From assembly GCA_043101615.1 (NCBI GenBank), contig JBICID010000028.1, forward strand, positions 1 to 64,000: DNA of 64,000 nucleotides. The letters are read 5' to 3'. This DNA is from JBLHKT01 sp043101615 (GTDB lineage Bacteria; Planctomycetota; Phycisphaerae; Phycisphaerales; UBA1924). Positions 1 to 8,225 of the stretch are shown here, piece by piece. Under the pieces are notes generated by a model, which made no database searches, had not been told where the DNA came from, and was given only the letters and a program-made list of their open reading frames with translations. Within the stretch, counting starts at the first letter, position 1, and every line of letters begins with the position of its first letter. Made by a program: the position numbers and the translations under genes.

Positions 1-1
1 C

Positions 2-442
2 GGCGGCTCGGCGGTGCTGGCCCATTACCCGGAGGACGGGCTGACGATCGCGGTCGCCACCAACACGAGAGGGCCGGGGGTCCCGTACGCACTCGAGATT
101 GAGTCGGAGATCGCGCGTGCGATCCTGGGCGTTCAGTCACCACCTTTGAGCGAGGCACGCACCCCCCTGAACGACTCCGACCGTGCCTTCATCGGGGGGC
201 ACTACTCCAACCCGAAACCGTTCGAGACACGCTTCGAGGGCGAGGACACCCTCGTCGTCCTCCGGGACGGGCAGGAGTTGGACCGGATCGTGCACGTAGG
301 CGAGCGGGTGTTTCTCAACCCGGAACGCCCGGGAGTGCGGGAGATCTTCCTCCCGGATGGCGACCGGGCGGGCTGGTGGCTGTACGAATGGCACGGCCTG
401 CTGCTGGACGCCGCCCGGCGGGTGCCGGAGCCGGGCTCTTGA
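2..442 (+). CDS. Serine hydrolase (class C beta-lactamase-like), C-terminal fragment
   Basis: Only the last ~146 residues are in the window; the gene begins upstream of base 1 and the frame is open from base 2. The visible start (Y-P-E-D-G-L-T-I-A-V-A-T-N-T) matches the final strand of serine beta-lactamase/penicillin-binding-like hydrolases, where a Gly-rich turn precedes a 'YPE.GL.VVVLTN' block. A short beta-rich tail follows (residues FIGGHYSNP... onward), as in family members with a C-terminal lipocalin-like extension. The catalytic SxxK and YxN motifs would lie outside the window. Substrate cannot be inferred. A penicillin-binding protein or esterase role is equally possible. Confidence 0.7.
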   Translation, partial: GGSAVLAHYPEDGLTIAVATNTRGPGVPYALEIESEIARAILGVQSPPLSEARTPLNDSDRAFIGGHYSNPKPFETRFEGEDTLVVLRDGQELDRIVHVGERVFLNPERPGVREIFLPDGDRAGWWLYEWHGLLLDAARRVPEPGS

Positions 443-685
443 GCCCAGAACAGGGGCCCCGAGGCCCTGGAGCGGGCCCCGGGGAGTGAATCTCCGTTTC
501 GAGGGCGACTCGGCGGCTTGGTGCGCCAACAATCCGGACCCCCGGCACACAGACGCGTCGATGGTCGTCGCGTCGAGGGTCAACGCCCGAGCACCCCACG
601 CCGCTGTGGAACTCAGGCCGCCGGGGTCCACCGCGGGCCGGCCAGACCAGAATCGGCCGCCACGCACTGTTGAAAGGATCCGTCC

Positions 686-1261
686 ATGGTTCGTCTCCGC
701 ATGCAGCGTTTCGGCCGCCGCCACCGCCCCTTCTTCCGCATCAACGCGATCGACCAGCGGACGCGTCGGAACGGCAAGGTGATCGAGAACCTGGGCCACT
801 ACGACCCGATGCACCCGGACGAGGCGTCCCAGGTGGTGCTGAAGCCCGAGAAGATCCGCGTGTGGCTCGACAAGGGCGCCCAGCCCTCCGAGACCGTCCG
901 CGACCTGCTGGCGACCCACGACGTGCTGAACGAGACCGAGAAGGCCGCGTGGGAAGCCGACCGGGCCAAGGACCGCGATCGGACCGCGTGCAAGCAGGCC
1001 GCGAAGGCGATCGAGGACATCATCGCCGAGATCGACGCGATCGAGGGCGACGCGGACACGACCGCGATGTCCAACGCCGCCAAGAAGGCGCTGACCGCGG
1101 CGAAGGCCTCGGTCTCCGCCGGCGACACCAAGGCCGCCGAGGCCGCACGGGCCGAGGCCGAAAAGCAGCGCGACGCGGCCAAGGCCGCCGTGCCCGCTCC
1201 GGAGCCGGAGGCAGAGGCCGAGGGCAGCGAGGGTGAGTCCGCAGTGGAAGCCTCCGAATAA
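686..1261 (+). CDS. rpsP: 30S ribosomal protein S16 with long acidic/Ala-rich tail
   Basis: Small-subunit ribosomal protein S16. Residues 1-80 carry the family signature (MVRLRMQRFGRRHRPFFRI, then a G-x-Y-D-P block and the 'RVWLDKGAQPSETV' segment). S16 is usually 80-90 residues; this one is 191, the extra ~105 being Ala/Glu/Lys-rich and probably helical. The ATG at 686 is preceded by a clear Shine-Dalgarno (GAAAGGA). In most bacteria rpsP leads an operon with rimM, trmD and rplS; here it stands alone and is closed by an intrinsic terminator at 1286-1311, while rplS and trmD lie elsewhere in this window. Confidence 0.97.
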   Translation: MVRLRMQRFGRRHRPFFRINAIDQRTRRNGKVIENLGHYDPMHPDEASQVVLKPEKIRVWLDKGAQPSETVRDLLATHDVLNETEKAAWEADRAKDRDRTACKQAAKAIEDIIAEIDAIEGDADTTAMSNAAKKALTAAKASVSAGDTKAAEAARAEAEKQRDAAKAAVPAPEPEAEAEGSEGESAVEASE

Positions 1262-1285
1262 ACGGACAGTCACGACGACACAGCA

Positions 1286-1311
1286 AACCGGCCCGGAAGG
1301 GCCGGTTTTTT
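1286..1311 (+). terminator. Intrinsic terminator after rpsP
   Basis: A 9-bp GC-rich stem (AACCGGCCC / GGGCCGGTT) with a GGAA loop is followed by a T-tract, 24 bases after the rpsP stop codon. Confidence 0.9.
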
Positions 1312-1409
1312 CATGCGCCATGCGCTGCACCGTCTCCTGAGATTTTCTCCTTGAGGTTTGCCGCCCCATCCCCCACAATGGGCAGATATCCATCCTCAGG
1401 GGAGGTCTC

Positions 1410-2615
1410 ATGCCATCTCGATTTCTTTGTGCCGCGATCGCGGCGTTTGCCGCCTGCTGCTGTACGCTCGCGCCCACCGCCCACGCCCAGACGTTCACGT
1501 ACCAGGGGGTCCTGGAGTACGACGGCGCCATGCCGAGCCTGATCGACGTGCGCCTGGCCTTCTACGACGGCGAAGGCCAGCTCGCGGAAGAGTTCGACTC
1601 CACCACTATCACAAACGTGCCGGTCGGTGAAGACGGCGTGTTCACGCTGGACTACACGATCGACGTGTCGGCCTACGAGACGGACGGCCCGGTCTGGATC
1701 CAGCTCGGACTGCGCGAGGCAGGGGGGACACAGTTCGAAACCATGTTTCCGCGGCAACGCCAGACATTCGCACCCCGGGCGGGGTACGCGAGCCTGGCCG
1801 GGCGGGCCGAGGTGGCCGAGGTGTCGCTGGATCACCCGTGGCTGGAATCCGGCGGGGTGCTCTCGTACGGCTCCGGCTCGGATCGCGTCGCGATCAACCG
1901 GGGCGTGCTGCAGAGCTCGACCGAGATCTTCGGGCTGCACCGCGAGACCGGCTCTCTGCCCGCCGGCATGTACATCACGACGCTGGCGGGCGGGAGGCCG
2001 TTCTACGGGTACGGCGTGCTGGGGTCCGCGGCGGGGCGGACGTTCCATGAGTTCGACACCGTGACGGGGGTCTGGACGCTCGAGCTGATCGGCACACCGG
2101 AGCTGACGGTGGACAGCGACGGGGCACGCGCGGACTCGTTCACCGCCGGAGCGTTCCCGTTCGACGCCCCGCAGGAGCGGACGCTGAACCTGAGCAAGTG
2201 GGACTTCCACACGGACGGGTACTACTTCAACACCGAGGTCGAGCGCCTGATCAACGACGACGGGGTGACGGTGCTGCTGTTCTCTCCGGTGCCGATCACG
2301 GCTCCGCTGCGGCTGCCTGCGGGCGCCACGATCACGGGCGTGGACTGGGGCATGGCGACCAGCGCCGACGAGGCGTTGCTGCTGGACCTCGTGGAGACCG
2401 ACCCGGTGACCGACACGATCACCGCGAGCATCAACATCGACTTCCGCTCGGCGACGGGCTCGTACTCGGCGGGCGGGATCGGCCTGACGGTGCGCGACGA
2501 CCGTGCGTACACGCTGCGCGTCACGCCAACGCCCTACTGGCCGGACCCGAACGGGCCGGAGCGGTTGTACTTCCGGGGAGCCCGGGTGATCTACACGGTG
2601 GACCGGGCGGACTGA
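1410..2615 (+). CDS. Secreted protein of unknown function
   Basis: 401 residues with a Sec signal peptide (cleavage likely after A-H-A at residue ~28). The mature protein opens with F-T-Y-Q-G-V-L, a start common in planctomycete secreted proteins in which a 'FTYQG.L' block is followed by 'V.L.FYDG' and 'L..EF'. The rest is beta-strand-rich with no catalytic motif I recognise and no dockerin or PEP-CTERM tail, so it is probably released to the periplasm or outside. The ATG at 1410 follows AGGGGAGGT. It is convergent with rplS. Function unknown. Confidence 0.75.
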   Translation: MPSRFLCAAIAAFAACCCTLAPTAHAQTFTYQGVLEYDGAMPSLIDVRLAFYDGEGQLAEEFDSTTITNVPVGEDGVFTLDYTIDVSAYETDGPVWIQLGLREAGGTQFETMFPRQRQTFAPRAGYASLAGRAEVAEVSLDHPWLESGGVLSYGSGSDRVAINRGVLQSSTEIFGLHRETGSLPAGMYITTLAGGRPFYGYGVLGSAAGRTFHEFDTVTGVWTLELIGTPELTVDSDGARADSFTAGAFPFDAPQERTLNLSKWDFHTDGYYFNTEVERLINDDGVTVLLFSPVPITAPLRLPAGATITGVDWGMATSADEALLLDLVETDPVTDTITASINIDFRSATGSYSAGGIGLTVRDDRAYTLRVTPTPYWPDPNGPERLYFRGARVIYTVDRAD

Positions 2616-2644
2616 AAACGCGGCGAATCCGGCGCGCGACAAAG

Positions 2645-2664
2645 AACCCGCCGGGCGGCGGGTT
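2645..2664 (-). terminator. Terminator hairpin after rplS
   Basis: An 8-bp stem AACCCGCC / GGCGGGTT lies 27 bases beyond the rplS stop on the minus strand and is followed there by TTCTTT-like sequence. It may also end the convergent gene at 1410-2615. Confidence 0.7.
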
Positions 2665-2691
2665 TGGCGCGGCTCGGTTTCAAAGCGCGGC

Positions 2692-3084
2692 TCACTTCTG
2701 GACGGTCGTCTCGCCCTCGACGTGCTTCATGCCGCGACGGCGGTCGCGGAGGCGACGGCTCTTGCCGACGCGGTCGCGCAGGAAGTAGAGCTTGGCCCGG
2801 CGGGCGTCGCCGCGCCGGACGACCTCGATGGTCGCGATCGAGGGGGAGTTGACGGGCCAGGTGCGCTCGACGCCGATGTCGTCCACCACGCGCCGGACGG
2901 TCATCATCTCGTTGATGCCGCGCCCCTTGCGCGAGATGAGCGTGCCGGTGAAGACCTGGATGCGCTCCTTGTCACCCTCGCGGATGCGCACGTGCACGTT
3001 GACGGTGTCGCCGATGTCGAACACCGGCAGGTCGCTGCGGATCGCGTCCTTGTTGATCGACTCGAGAATCTGCTGGGCGCCCAT
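2692..3084 (-). CDS. rplS: 50S ribosomal protein L19
   Basis: Large-subunit protein L19, 130 residues, close to the usual ~115-130. Family hallmarks seen: 'F.IGDTVNVHVRI.EGDKERIQVFTG' near residues 20-45, then 'RRVVDDIGVERTWP' and the C-terminal 'AKLYFLRDRVGKSRRLR'. The ATG at 3084 was chosen because the longer open frame upstream has no homology and L19 begins close to here. It is on the opposite strand to rpsP and trmD, whereas in most genomes all three share one operon. Confidence 0.97.
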   Translation of the reverse strand: MGAQQILESINKDAIRSDLPVFDIGDTVNVHVRIREGDKERIQVFTGTLISRKGRGINEMMTVRRVVDDIGVERTWPVNSPSIATIEVVRRGDARRAKLYFLRDRVGKSRRLRDRRRGMKHVEGETTVQK

Positions 3085-3236
3085 GGCTTGGCTCCGAGGT
3101 CTGGAAGTGCTGCCGCCCCAGAATCGGTCTGGAGGGCCCCAACGATAGGCCGACCCGCCAGATGAGTCGAGACCGCCCCCCCCATTCATCCCAATCAGAA
3201 CCCTTCCCGACCTCTTCCCCTCCACCGGGCTCCCGA

Positions 3237-4130
3237 CTAGCACCCGGCCTGGTAGAGGCCCACGAACGCCTGCACGTCGCCCAGGACCAGCACGCCGTCC
3301 CCGGTGATGTCCGCCGCGACGTCGCCGCCCAGGAACAGCCCGACGAAGAACTGGATGTCGCCCAGGTCGAGCACGCCGTCGTCGTTCAGGTCGGGCTCGC
3401 AGGGCGGGGCGTCCCACTCCAGCAGGATCGAGGCGTACCCGCTGGAGTCCCCGCCGGGGCCGAAGAACGGCTCCATCTGGGCCCCGACCTGGATGAAGAA
3501 GGAGTAGGTCCCCGGCTCGAGCACGCCCTCGGACTCGCCCCGGTCGGTCACCGCGGGGCAGCACTCGTCCAGCGACGTGAAGAACCCGCCCGGGTCCAGG
3601 TGCACGCGCGTGTACAGCGCCGAGGCGCCCGACGAGCAGAACGCCGCCCCCGGGGCCGGGTTGGCGCCGACGTCGAAGCAGGGCGGGTCGTCGATCGACC
3701 CGATCACGTACGGCGTGTTGGTCGAGTCGCCCGCCCCCACCCCGATCGAGACCGACGCCTCCAGCGTGTACGTCAGCGGCACGCCCGTGGTCACGATCAG
3801 CCCGATCACCGCGAAGGGTCCGTCCGGGCCGGCGTCGCCGGCGGGCTGGAACACCGCCCCGTCGGTGGAGCCTCGCAGCTCCAGCGTCCCGGGCCCGGCG
3901 CTCATCGTGAACGTCGAGTTGTACGACCCGCCCGGGTTCACCGTCGTCGGAAAGACGCTGTCGGACAGGTCCACCTCGAAGGGGATCCCGATCGGACGCA
4001 CGAAGTCGAACGCCCCCGAGGCGTCGAAGCTGAGCCCCGCCATCCCGATGTAGTCGAGGATCTCGACGTCCTGTGCGGGCGCCGCCCCCGACATCACGCC
4101 CAGCACGCCGATGGCCAGCACGGTCCTCAT
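3237..4130 (-). CDS. Secreted protein with GC-type dockerin tail
   Basis: 297 residues. A short signal peptide (MRTVLAIGVLGVMSGAAPAQ) is followed by a beta-rich domain without recognisable catalytic motifs. The C-terminal ~55 residues hold two EF-hand-like dockerin repeats (D-L-N-D-D-G-V-L-D-L-G-D-I and D-I-T-G-D-G-V-L-V-L-G-D-V) and stop with Ala-Gly-Cys. This Gly-Cys-ended dockerin is a planctomycete surface-protein tail whose partner is unknown. The ATG at 4130 has a good SD (GGAAGGA); the longer frame upstream would remove the signal peptide from the N-terminus. Confidence 0.8.
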   Translation of the reverse strand: MRTVLAIGVLGVMSGAAPAQDVEILDYIGMAGLSFDASGAFDFVRPIGIPFEVDLSDSVFPTTVNPGGSYNSTFTMSAGPGTLELRGSTDGAVFQPAGDAGPDGPFAVIGLIVTTGVPLTYTLEASVSIGVGAGDSTNTPYVIGSIDDPPCFDVGANPAPGAAFCSSGASALYTRVHLDPGGFFTSLDECCPAVTDRGESEGVLEPGTYSFFIQVGAQMEPFFGPGGDSSGYASILLEWDAPPCEPDLNDDGVLDLGDIQFFVGLFLGGDVAADITGDGVLVLGDVQAFVGLYQAGC

Positions 4131-4240
4131 CGCAGGTCCTTCCGCCAGGGTCTCTTGCGTGTGCCGATCGAGTCTAACGCGGCCCGGACGCTGCCCAAAG
4201 CACAAATCCGGAATCGCGCCCGAAGGCCCGCGCACCGTAG

Positions 4241-4246
4241 TATCCT
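4241..4246 (+). promoter_or_regulatory. -10 element TATCCT, leaderless start for 4253
   Basis: TATCCT ends 6 nt before the ATG at 4253 and no SD is present, which predicts transcription starting at or next to the start codon. Confidence 0.5.
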
Positions 4247-4252
4247 GCGGGG

Positions 4253-5368
4253 ATGAGCAAGACACTGCACCGCCGGACCCGTCGTGAGTTCCTCGCCACC
4301 GCCGCCGCGGGCTCCGCCGTCGCGGCCCTGGGCACGCGAGCGCACGGCGCGACGCGGGCATCGCGTGCGCTGGGCCCGGGCGACGACCACACCGGGCCCG
4401 CCGTGATCGCCTCGGGCAACGGGCTCAAGGCCGTCCAGGACGCCCTCGCCCGCATTCAGAACGGCGAGCCGCCGGTGGTCGCGGCGGTCATGGGCGTCGG
4501 CATCGTCGAGGCAGACCCGGAGGACATGTCGGTCGGCTACGGCGGGCTGCCCAACGAGGACGGCGTCGTGCAGCTCGACTCGTGCTGCATGGACGGGCCC
4601 ACCCACAAGGCCGGCTCGGTCGCCTGCATCGAGGACATCATGCACCCCGCCCAGGTCGCCCTGAAGGTCCTCCAGACCACCGATCACGTCATGCTGGTCG
4701 GGAAGGGCGCCCGCGACTTCGCCGTCGCCAACGGCTTCCAGCCCCAGAACCTGCTCACCGAGCGTGCCCGCGAGATCTGGCTGAGCTGGAAGCGGAACCA
4801 CTCCACCAACGACGACTGGCTCAACGACGAGCAGATGGACTGGGACCTGGAGGGACGCGAGCGGGCCGCGCTCGGGCCGATCGATCCCGGCGCCGTCCCG
4901 TTCACCTACGGCACGATCCACTGCTCGGCCGTGAACGGCGAGCAGGACCTGGGCGCGACCACCACCACCTCGGGCCTGAGCTGGAAGATCCCGGGGCGCG
5001 TGGGCGATTCCCCGATCATCGGGGCGGGCATGTACTGCGACAACGCCGTGGGATCGGCCGGGGCGACCGGGCGGGGTGAGTCGGTCATCCAGTCCTGCGG
5101 CGCGTACGAGGCCGTGCGCCTGATGGAGCAGGGTCGCGCCCCCACGGAGGCGTGCCTGGAGGTGCTGCGCCAGATCGCGACACGCTCCATCCGCCAGCGC
5201 CGCCTGCGCGACGAGCAGGACCGCCCCAACTTCAACGTCACCATGTACGCCCTGCGCAAGGACGGGGCGTTCGGATCGGCCTGCATGTGGCCGGGCGGGT
5301 CGTTCGCGTACGCCCACGCCGGAGGGTCGGGGCGGGAGCGCTCCGAGCCGCTCTACACCCGCGACTGA
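4253..5368 (+). CDS. N4-glycosylasparaginase / isoaspartyl peptidase family (Ntn hydrolase)
   Basis: 371 residues, exported by a probable Tat signal (R-R-T-R-R-E-F-L-A near the N-terminus). Residues ~55-120 contain 'ASGNGLKAVQDAL', 'VGYGGLPNEDGVVQLDSCCMDG', typical of the T2 family. The autoproteolytic nucleophile is most likely Thr221 in Y-G-T-I-H-C, followed by 'TTTTSGLSWKIPGRVGDSPIIGAG' features and the G-R-G-E substrate loop. The proenzyme would cleave itself before Thr221 and hydrolyse the amide of Asn-linked or isoaspartyl substrates, probably in the periplasm. Its last 16 bases overlap the convergent gene at 5353. Confidence 0.9.
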   Translation: MSKTLHRRTRREFLATAAAGSAVAALGTRAHGATRASRALGPGDDHTGPAVIASGNGLKAVQDALARIQNGEPPVVAAVMGVGIVEADPEDMSVGYGGLPNEDGVVQLDSCCMDGPTHKAGSVACIEDIMHPAQVALKVLQTTDHVMLVGKGARDFAVANGFQPQNLLTERAREIWLSWKRNHSTNDDWLNDEQMDWDLEGRERAALGPIDPGAVPFTYGTIHCSAVNGEQDLGATTTTSGLSWKIPGRVGDSPIIGAGMYCDNAVGSAGATGRGESVIQSCGAYEAVRLMEQGRAPTEACLEVLRQIATRSIRQRRLRDEQDRPNFNVTMYALRKDGAFGSACMWPGGSFAYAHAGGSGRERSEPLYTRD

Positions 5369-6924
5369 TTCCCCTCGCGCACCCGGCGCATCCGCACCCC
5401 GTCGACCCCCTCGCCGTAGTAGTCCCGCAGGTGCGCGATCGAGGTGAACCCCGCCGACTCGTACAGCCGGATCGCGGCGGTGTTGTCGGCCCGCACCTCC
5501 AGGAAGACCCGCTCGATCCCCTCGTCGGCCAGCCAGGCCAGCAGCCCCTCGAACAGCCTGCGCCCGATGCCGCGACCGAGCTGGGCCGGGTCCACCACCA
5601 CGTTGTACACGCGCCCGGAGCGCGTCCTGCGGTGCCGACGCACCAGCGCGACCGCCCACCCCACCACCTCCGGCCCGTCCTCGCCGTCGATCTCGGCCAC
5701 CAGCACACGCCCGCGCGGGTTCTTCAGCAGCCCCTTGGCCTGCCGACGCTCGAACCGCTCCCCCTTGTGGGAGAACGCCCCGCCCTCGATCCGCAGCATC
5801 GCGTCCAGGTCGCGCACCTCGCCCACACGCACCCGCAACCCCGCCGGCTCGGGCTTGACCGGCGTCGCCACCTCGACCCCTCTCGCGTCCATCGCTCGCA
5901 CCGCCTCCATCGACACCACCACCGACGGCGTGTGGCCCGCGCGGGTCAGCACGCACTTGCTCAGCATCCGGCTCGGGCGGTACGCCGTCTTCGTGTACCG
6001 CAGGCTCGGGATGCCCCAGTCGTCGCCCGCGTTGATCTCCTCGGCCGCGCCGAAGTTCACGCGGCAGAACTCGCTGTAGATGAACTGGGCCGTCCCGTCC
6101 ACCTCGGGGTCCGTCTTCTCCACGTACACCACCCCCATCGTGTCCGTCAGCCACTCGCCCAGCGTGAACCCCACTAGCCGCCCCGCGGACCGCACCAGCA
6201 TCGATTCCATCCCCAGCTCGCGATAGCTCGACAGGGCGCGCTCCGTGCTCAGACGGTCGCGCCGACGCAGCACGTCCGTCCCCACCAGCTGGTCGTTGGC
6301 CTCCCCCTCGTGCGTCCGGTCCCCCTCGTCGGCCCACTTGCCCAGCAGCTCCAGGCACTCCCCCACGTCCCCCTCCTCGATCGCCCGGACCTCCAGCTCC
6401 GGGTTCTCACGAAGGAAGCCGCTGCGCGCCTTGCGTTTGTTCTTGAGCGCCCCGCCGGCCAGCTCCACCATCGCCAGGCGCGGGTACACGTAGTCCCCGT
6501 TCATCGGCGCCACCGACAGCTCCGAGCCGCCACCGTCCCCCGCCGCGCGGATCCGCTCGAGCATCTCGTCCGACACGTACTCGATACGCGACTGCTCCGA
6601 GACCCCCAGCGAGGTGTTCACCTCGTCCATCAATTCGAAGCACCACGACACGCACTCGCCCAGACCCGACTCCGACTCCCCCTCCACCGCCAGGGGGGGG
6701 TGCATCAGCGTCAGGTCCCCGTCCGCCAGACTGAACAGGCACAGATGACCCGACCGGACGCACCAGCCCAGCTCCAGGGCCTCCGCCCAGCAGAACGACG
6801 TCACGAACGAGCTGTCCGAGATCGGCTCCCGCAACCGCGCGAACGCACCCCGGAACACCCCCTGGTCGCCCATCCCCACAGGGCTCAGCCCCAACCCAAC
6901 CGGGTCCAGTATCGCGTGTCCCAT
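5353..6924 (-). CDS. DUF2156 (lysyl-phosphatidylglycerol synthase-like) domain fused to a GNAT acetyltransferase
   Basis: 523 residues from the ATG at 6924, where the DUF2156 start 'REPISDSSF' falls naturally near residue 32. Residues ~1-330 resemble the DUF2156/MprF C-terminal fold: 'GDYVYPRLAMVELAGGALKNKRKA' and 'INAGDDWGIPSLRYTKTAYRPSRML', a tandem acyltransferase-like fold that in relatives moves amino acids from aminoacyl-tRNA. Residues ~370-515 are a RimI-like GNAT domain with the acetyl-CoA loop Q-L-G-R-G-I-G and 'NTAAIRLYESAGF'. No membrane segments are visible, so it is probably cytoplasmic. I do not know the substrate of either half. Fusion of the two is unusual. Confidence 0.8.
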   Translation of the reverse strand: MGHAILDPVGLGLSPVGMGDQGVFRGAFARLREPISDSSFVTSFCWAEALELGWCVRSGHLCLFSLADGDLTLMHPPLAVEGESESGLGECVSWCFELMDEVNTSLGVSEQSRIEYVSDEMLERIRAAGDGGGSELSVAPMNGDYVYPRLAMVELAGGALKNKRKARSGFLRENPELEVRAIEEGDVGECLELLGKWADEGDRTHEGEANDQLVGTDVLRRRDRLSTERALSSYRELGMESMLVRSAGRLVGFTLGEWLTDTMGVVYVEKTDPEVDGTAQFIYSEFCRVNFGAAEEINAGDDWGIPSLRYTKTAYRPSRMLSKCVLTRAGHTPSVVVSMEAVRAMDARGVEVATPVKPEPAGLRVRVGEVRDLDAMLRIEGGAFSHKGERFERRQAKGLLKNPRGRVLVAEIDGEDGPEVVGWAVALVRRHRRTRSGRVYNVVVDPAQLGRGIGRRLFEGLLAWLADEGIERVFLEVRADNTAAIRLYESAGFTSIAHLRDYYGEGVDGVRMRRVREGNQSRV

Positions 6925-7225
6925 GCGGTGTCCCGCCGTCCTCTCACGCGGCAACCCGTGCCGTCGGACCCCACCCCCCGGACGTGCGCCCACAGGATCG
7001 AGCACCAGAATCAAAGCGGCGTCCTCATGCGAGACAAGCGCGACGGGGCGGCAATCCCCATCATTTTTCAATCTCCCCCCGCCGCCCGCCCAGACCGCCC
7101 CCCGGCGACGCACGCCCGGCAATTCACTTGGATCACGCCGAACACCGAGGTACGCTGTGAGGTAAACCCATGACAGGACACAACGTCCGATCACACCCTC
7201 CCCGGGACAGCACCACGAGCCCACC
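6925..7225. other. Divergent intergenic region
   Basis: 301 bp between two divergent genes. The right side holds the promoter for the gene at 7226. I see no ORF, repeat or tRNA; the left half lacks an obvious SD or -10 for the minus-strand gene. Confidence 0.5.
7128..7156 (+). promoter_or_regulatory. Sigma70-type promoter TTGGAT-17-TACGCT
   Basis: -35 TTGGAT (7128-7133) and -10 TACGCT (7151-7156) are separated by 17 bp, giving a ~63-nt leader for the gene at 7226. Confidence 0.55.
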
Positions 7226-8191
7226 ATGCGTCACGCCGCCTCCAGCATCGTCCTTGCCGCCCTGACGCTCGCCCCCGCGGCCCACGCCCAGTCCGTGCAC
7301 GTACTCGACGGCACCCACGAGACACGGTCCAACGACTTCGAGGGACGCGTCCTCTTCATCGAGTACACCAACCGTTCCGACCGCGTCCAGCACGCCACCG
7401 TGACCCGCCTGAACGACCACTTCGGCCTCACCGCCGCCCACGTCGCGGCCGCGATCAAGCCCGGCTCCAGCCCGACCGTCGGCACCGGCCCGGACTACCA
7501 GACCGACCGGGGCACCACCCGCACCATCATCGACTGGGGCTTCCACCCCACGTGGACCGGCTCCTTCGACGGCACCGCCGTGGACCTCGGATGGGTCCGC
7601 TTCGACCAGCCCCTGCCCGGCCCGCCGGGCTTCGAGATCGAGACCATCCGCGGCGCCGGACTCGGCGTGGACACCACCTTCGTCGGCTACGGCCAGCCCG
7701 CCACGCCCGACCTCGGCCTCCTCGCCCGAGACGGGCAGCGACGCGCCTTCGCCGCCGTCACCGACGAGCAGGGCCACCCCGCGCTGGGCGTCTCGACGGA
7801 CTACGCCAGATTCATCTTCTACCCGCTCTCGATCCGCAACCTGCCCCTCGCGGGCGTCGTGACCGCGGGCAATTCAGGCTCGCCGGGGTTCAAGGACCTC
7901 GATTCCTCCCTGACCCACCTCGCGGTGGCCAACTCCGGCTCGCCCGCCTACTCCAGCTCCAGCTACGCACTGCGACTCAAGAACCACGAGGACTGGATCG
8001 TCGCCAACACCACCCCGCCCCAGACCTGCGACCCCGACGTCAACGGGGACGGCGTGCTCGACAACGGCGACATCTCCGCGTATGTCACACTCTTCCTCGC
8101 CGCCGACCCCGTCGCCGACTTCACCGGAGACGGCATCCTCGACAACGGCGACATCGGCGCCTTCGTGACCGCCTTCCTCGCCGGCTGCTGA
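7226..8191 (+). CDS. Secreted trypsin-like serine protease homologue with GC-type dockerin
   Basis: 321 residues with a signal peptide ending A-H-A-Q at ~22. A chymotrypsin-fold triad can be read: His72 in L-T-A-A-H, Asp120 in A-V-D-L-G-W-V, and Ser217 in A-G-N-S-G-S-P, a variant of GDSGGP. Residues ~268-321 are two dockerin repeats (D-V-N-G-D-G-V-L-D-N-G-D-I, D-F-T-G-D-G-I-L-D-N-G-D-I) ending Ala-Gly-Cys. It is probably an extracellular or surface-attached protease; the changed oxyanion-loop residues leave activity uncertain. The next gene, also dockerin-tailed, follows after 34 bp in the same direction. Confidence 0.82.
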   Translation: MRHAASSIVLAALTLAPAAHAQSVHVLDGTHETRSNDFEGRVLFIEYTNRSDRVQHATVTRLNDHFGLTAAHVAAAIKPGSSPTVGTGPDYQTDRGTTRTIIDWGFHPTWTGSFDGTAVDLGWVRFDQPLPGPPGFEIETIRGAGLGVDTTFVGYGQPATPDLGLLARDGQRRAFAAVTDEQGHPALGVSTDYARFIFYPLSIRNLPLAGVVTAGNSGSPGFKDLDSSLTHLAVANSGSPAYSSSSYALRLKNHEDWIVANTTPPQTCDPDVNGDGVLDNGDISAYVTLFLAADPVADFTGDGILDNGDIGAFVTAFLAGC

Positions 8192-8225
8192 CCCCCCCAC
8201 CCCCCCACTCATGCACGGGGTATCG

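Noticed and set aside
137..1531. Long minus-strand frame across the rpsP region
   Set aside because: It is antisense to the clear S16 gene and has the low-complexity composition typical of high-GC shadow frames.
4127..6358. 743-codon minus-strand frame over the asparaginase gene
   Set aside because: Covers two real genes in the wrong frame; no recognisable protein features.
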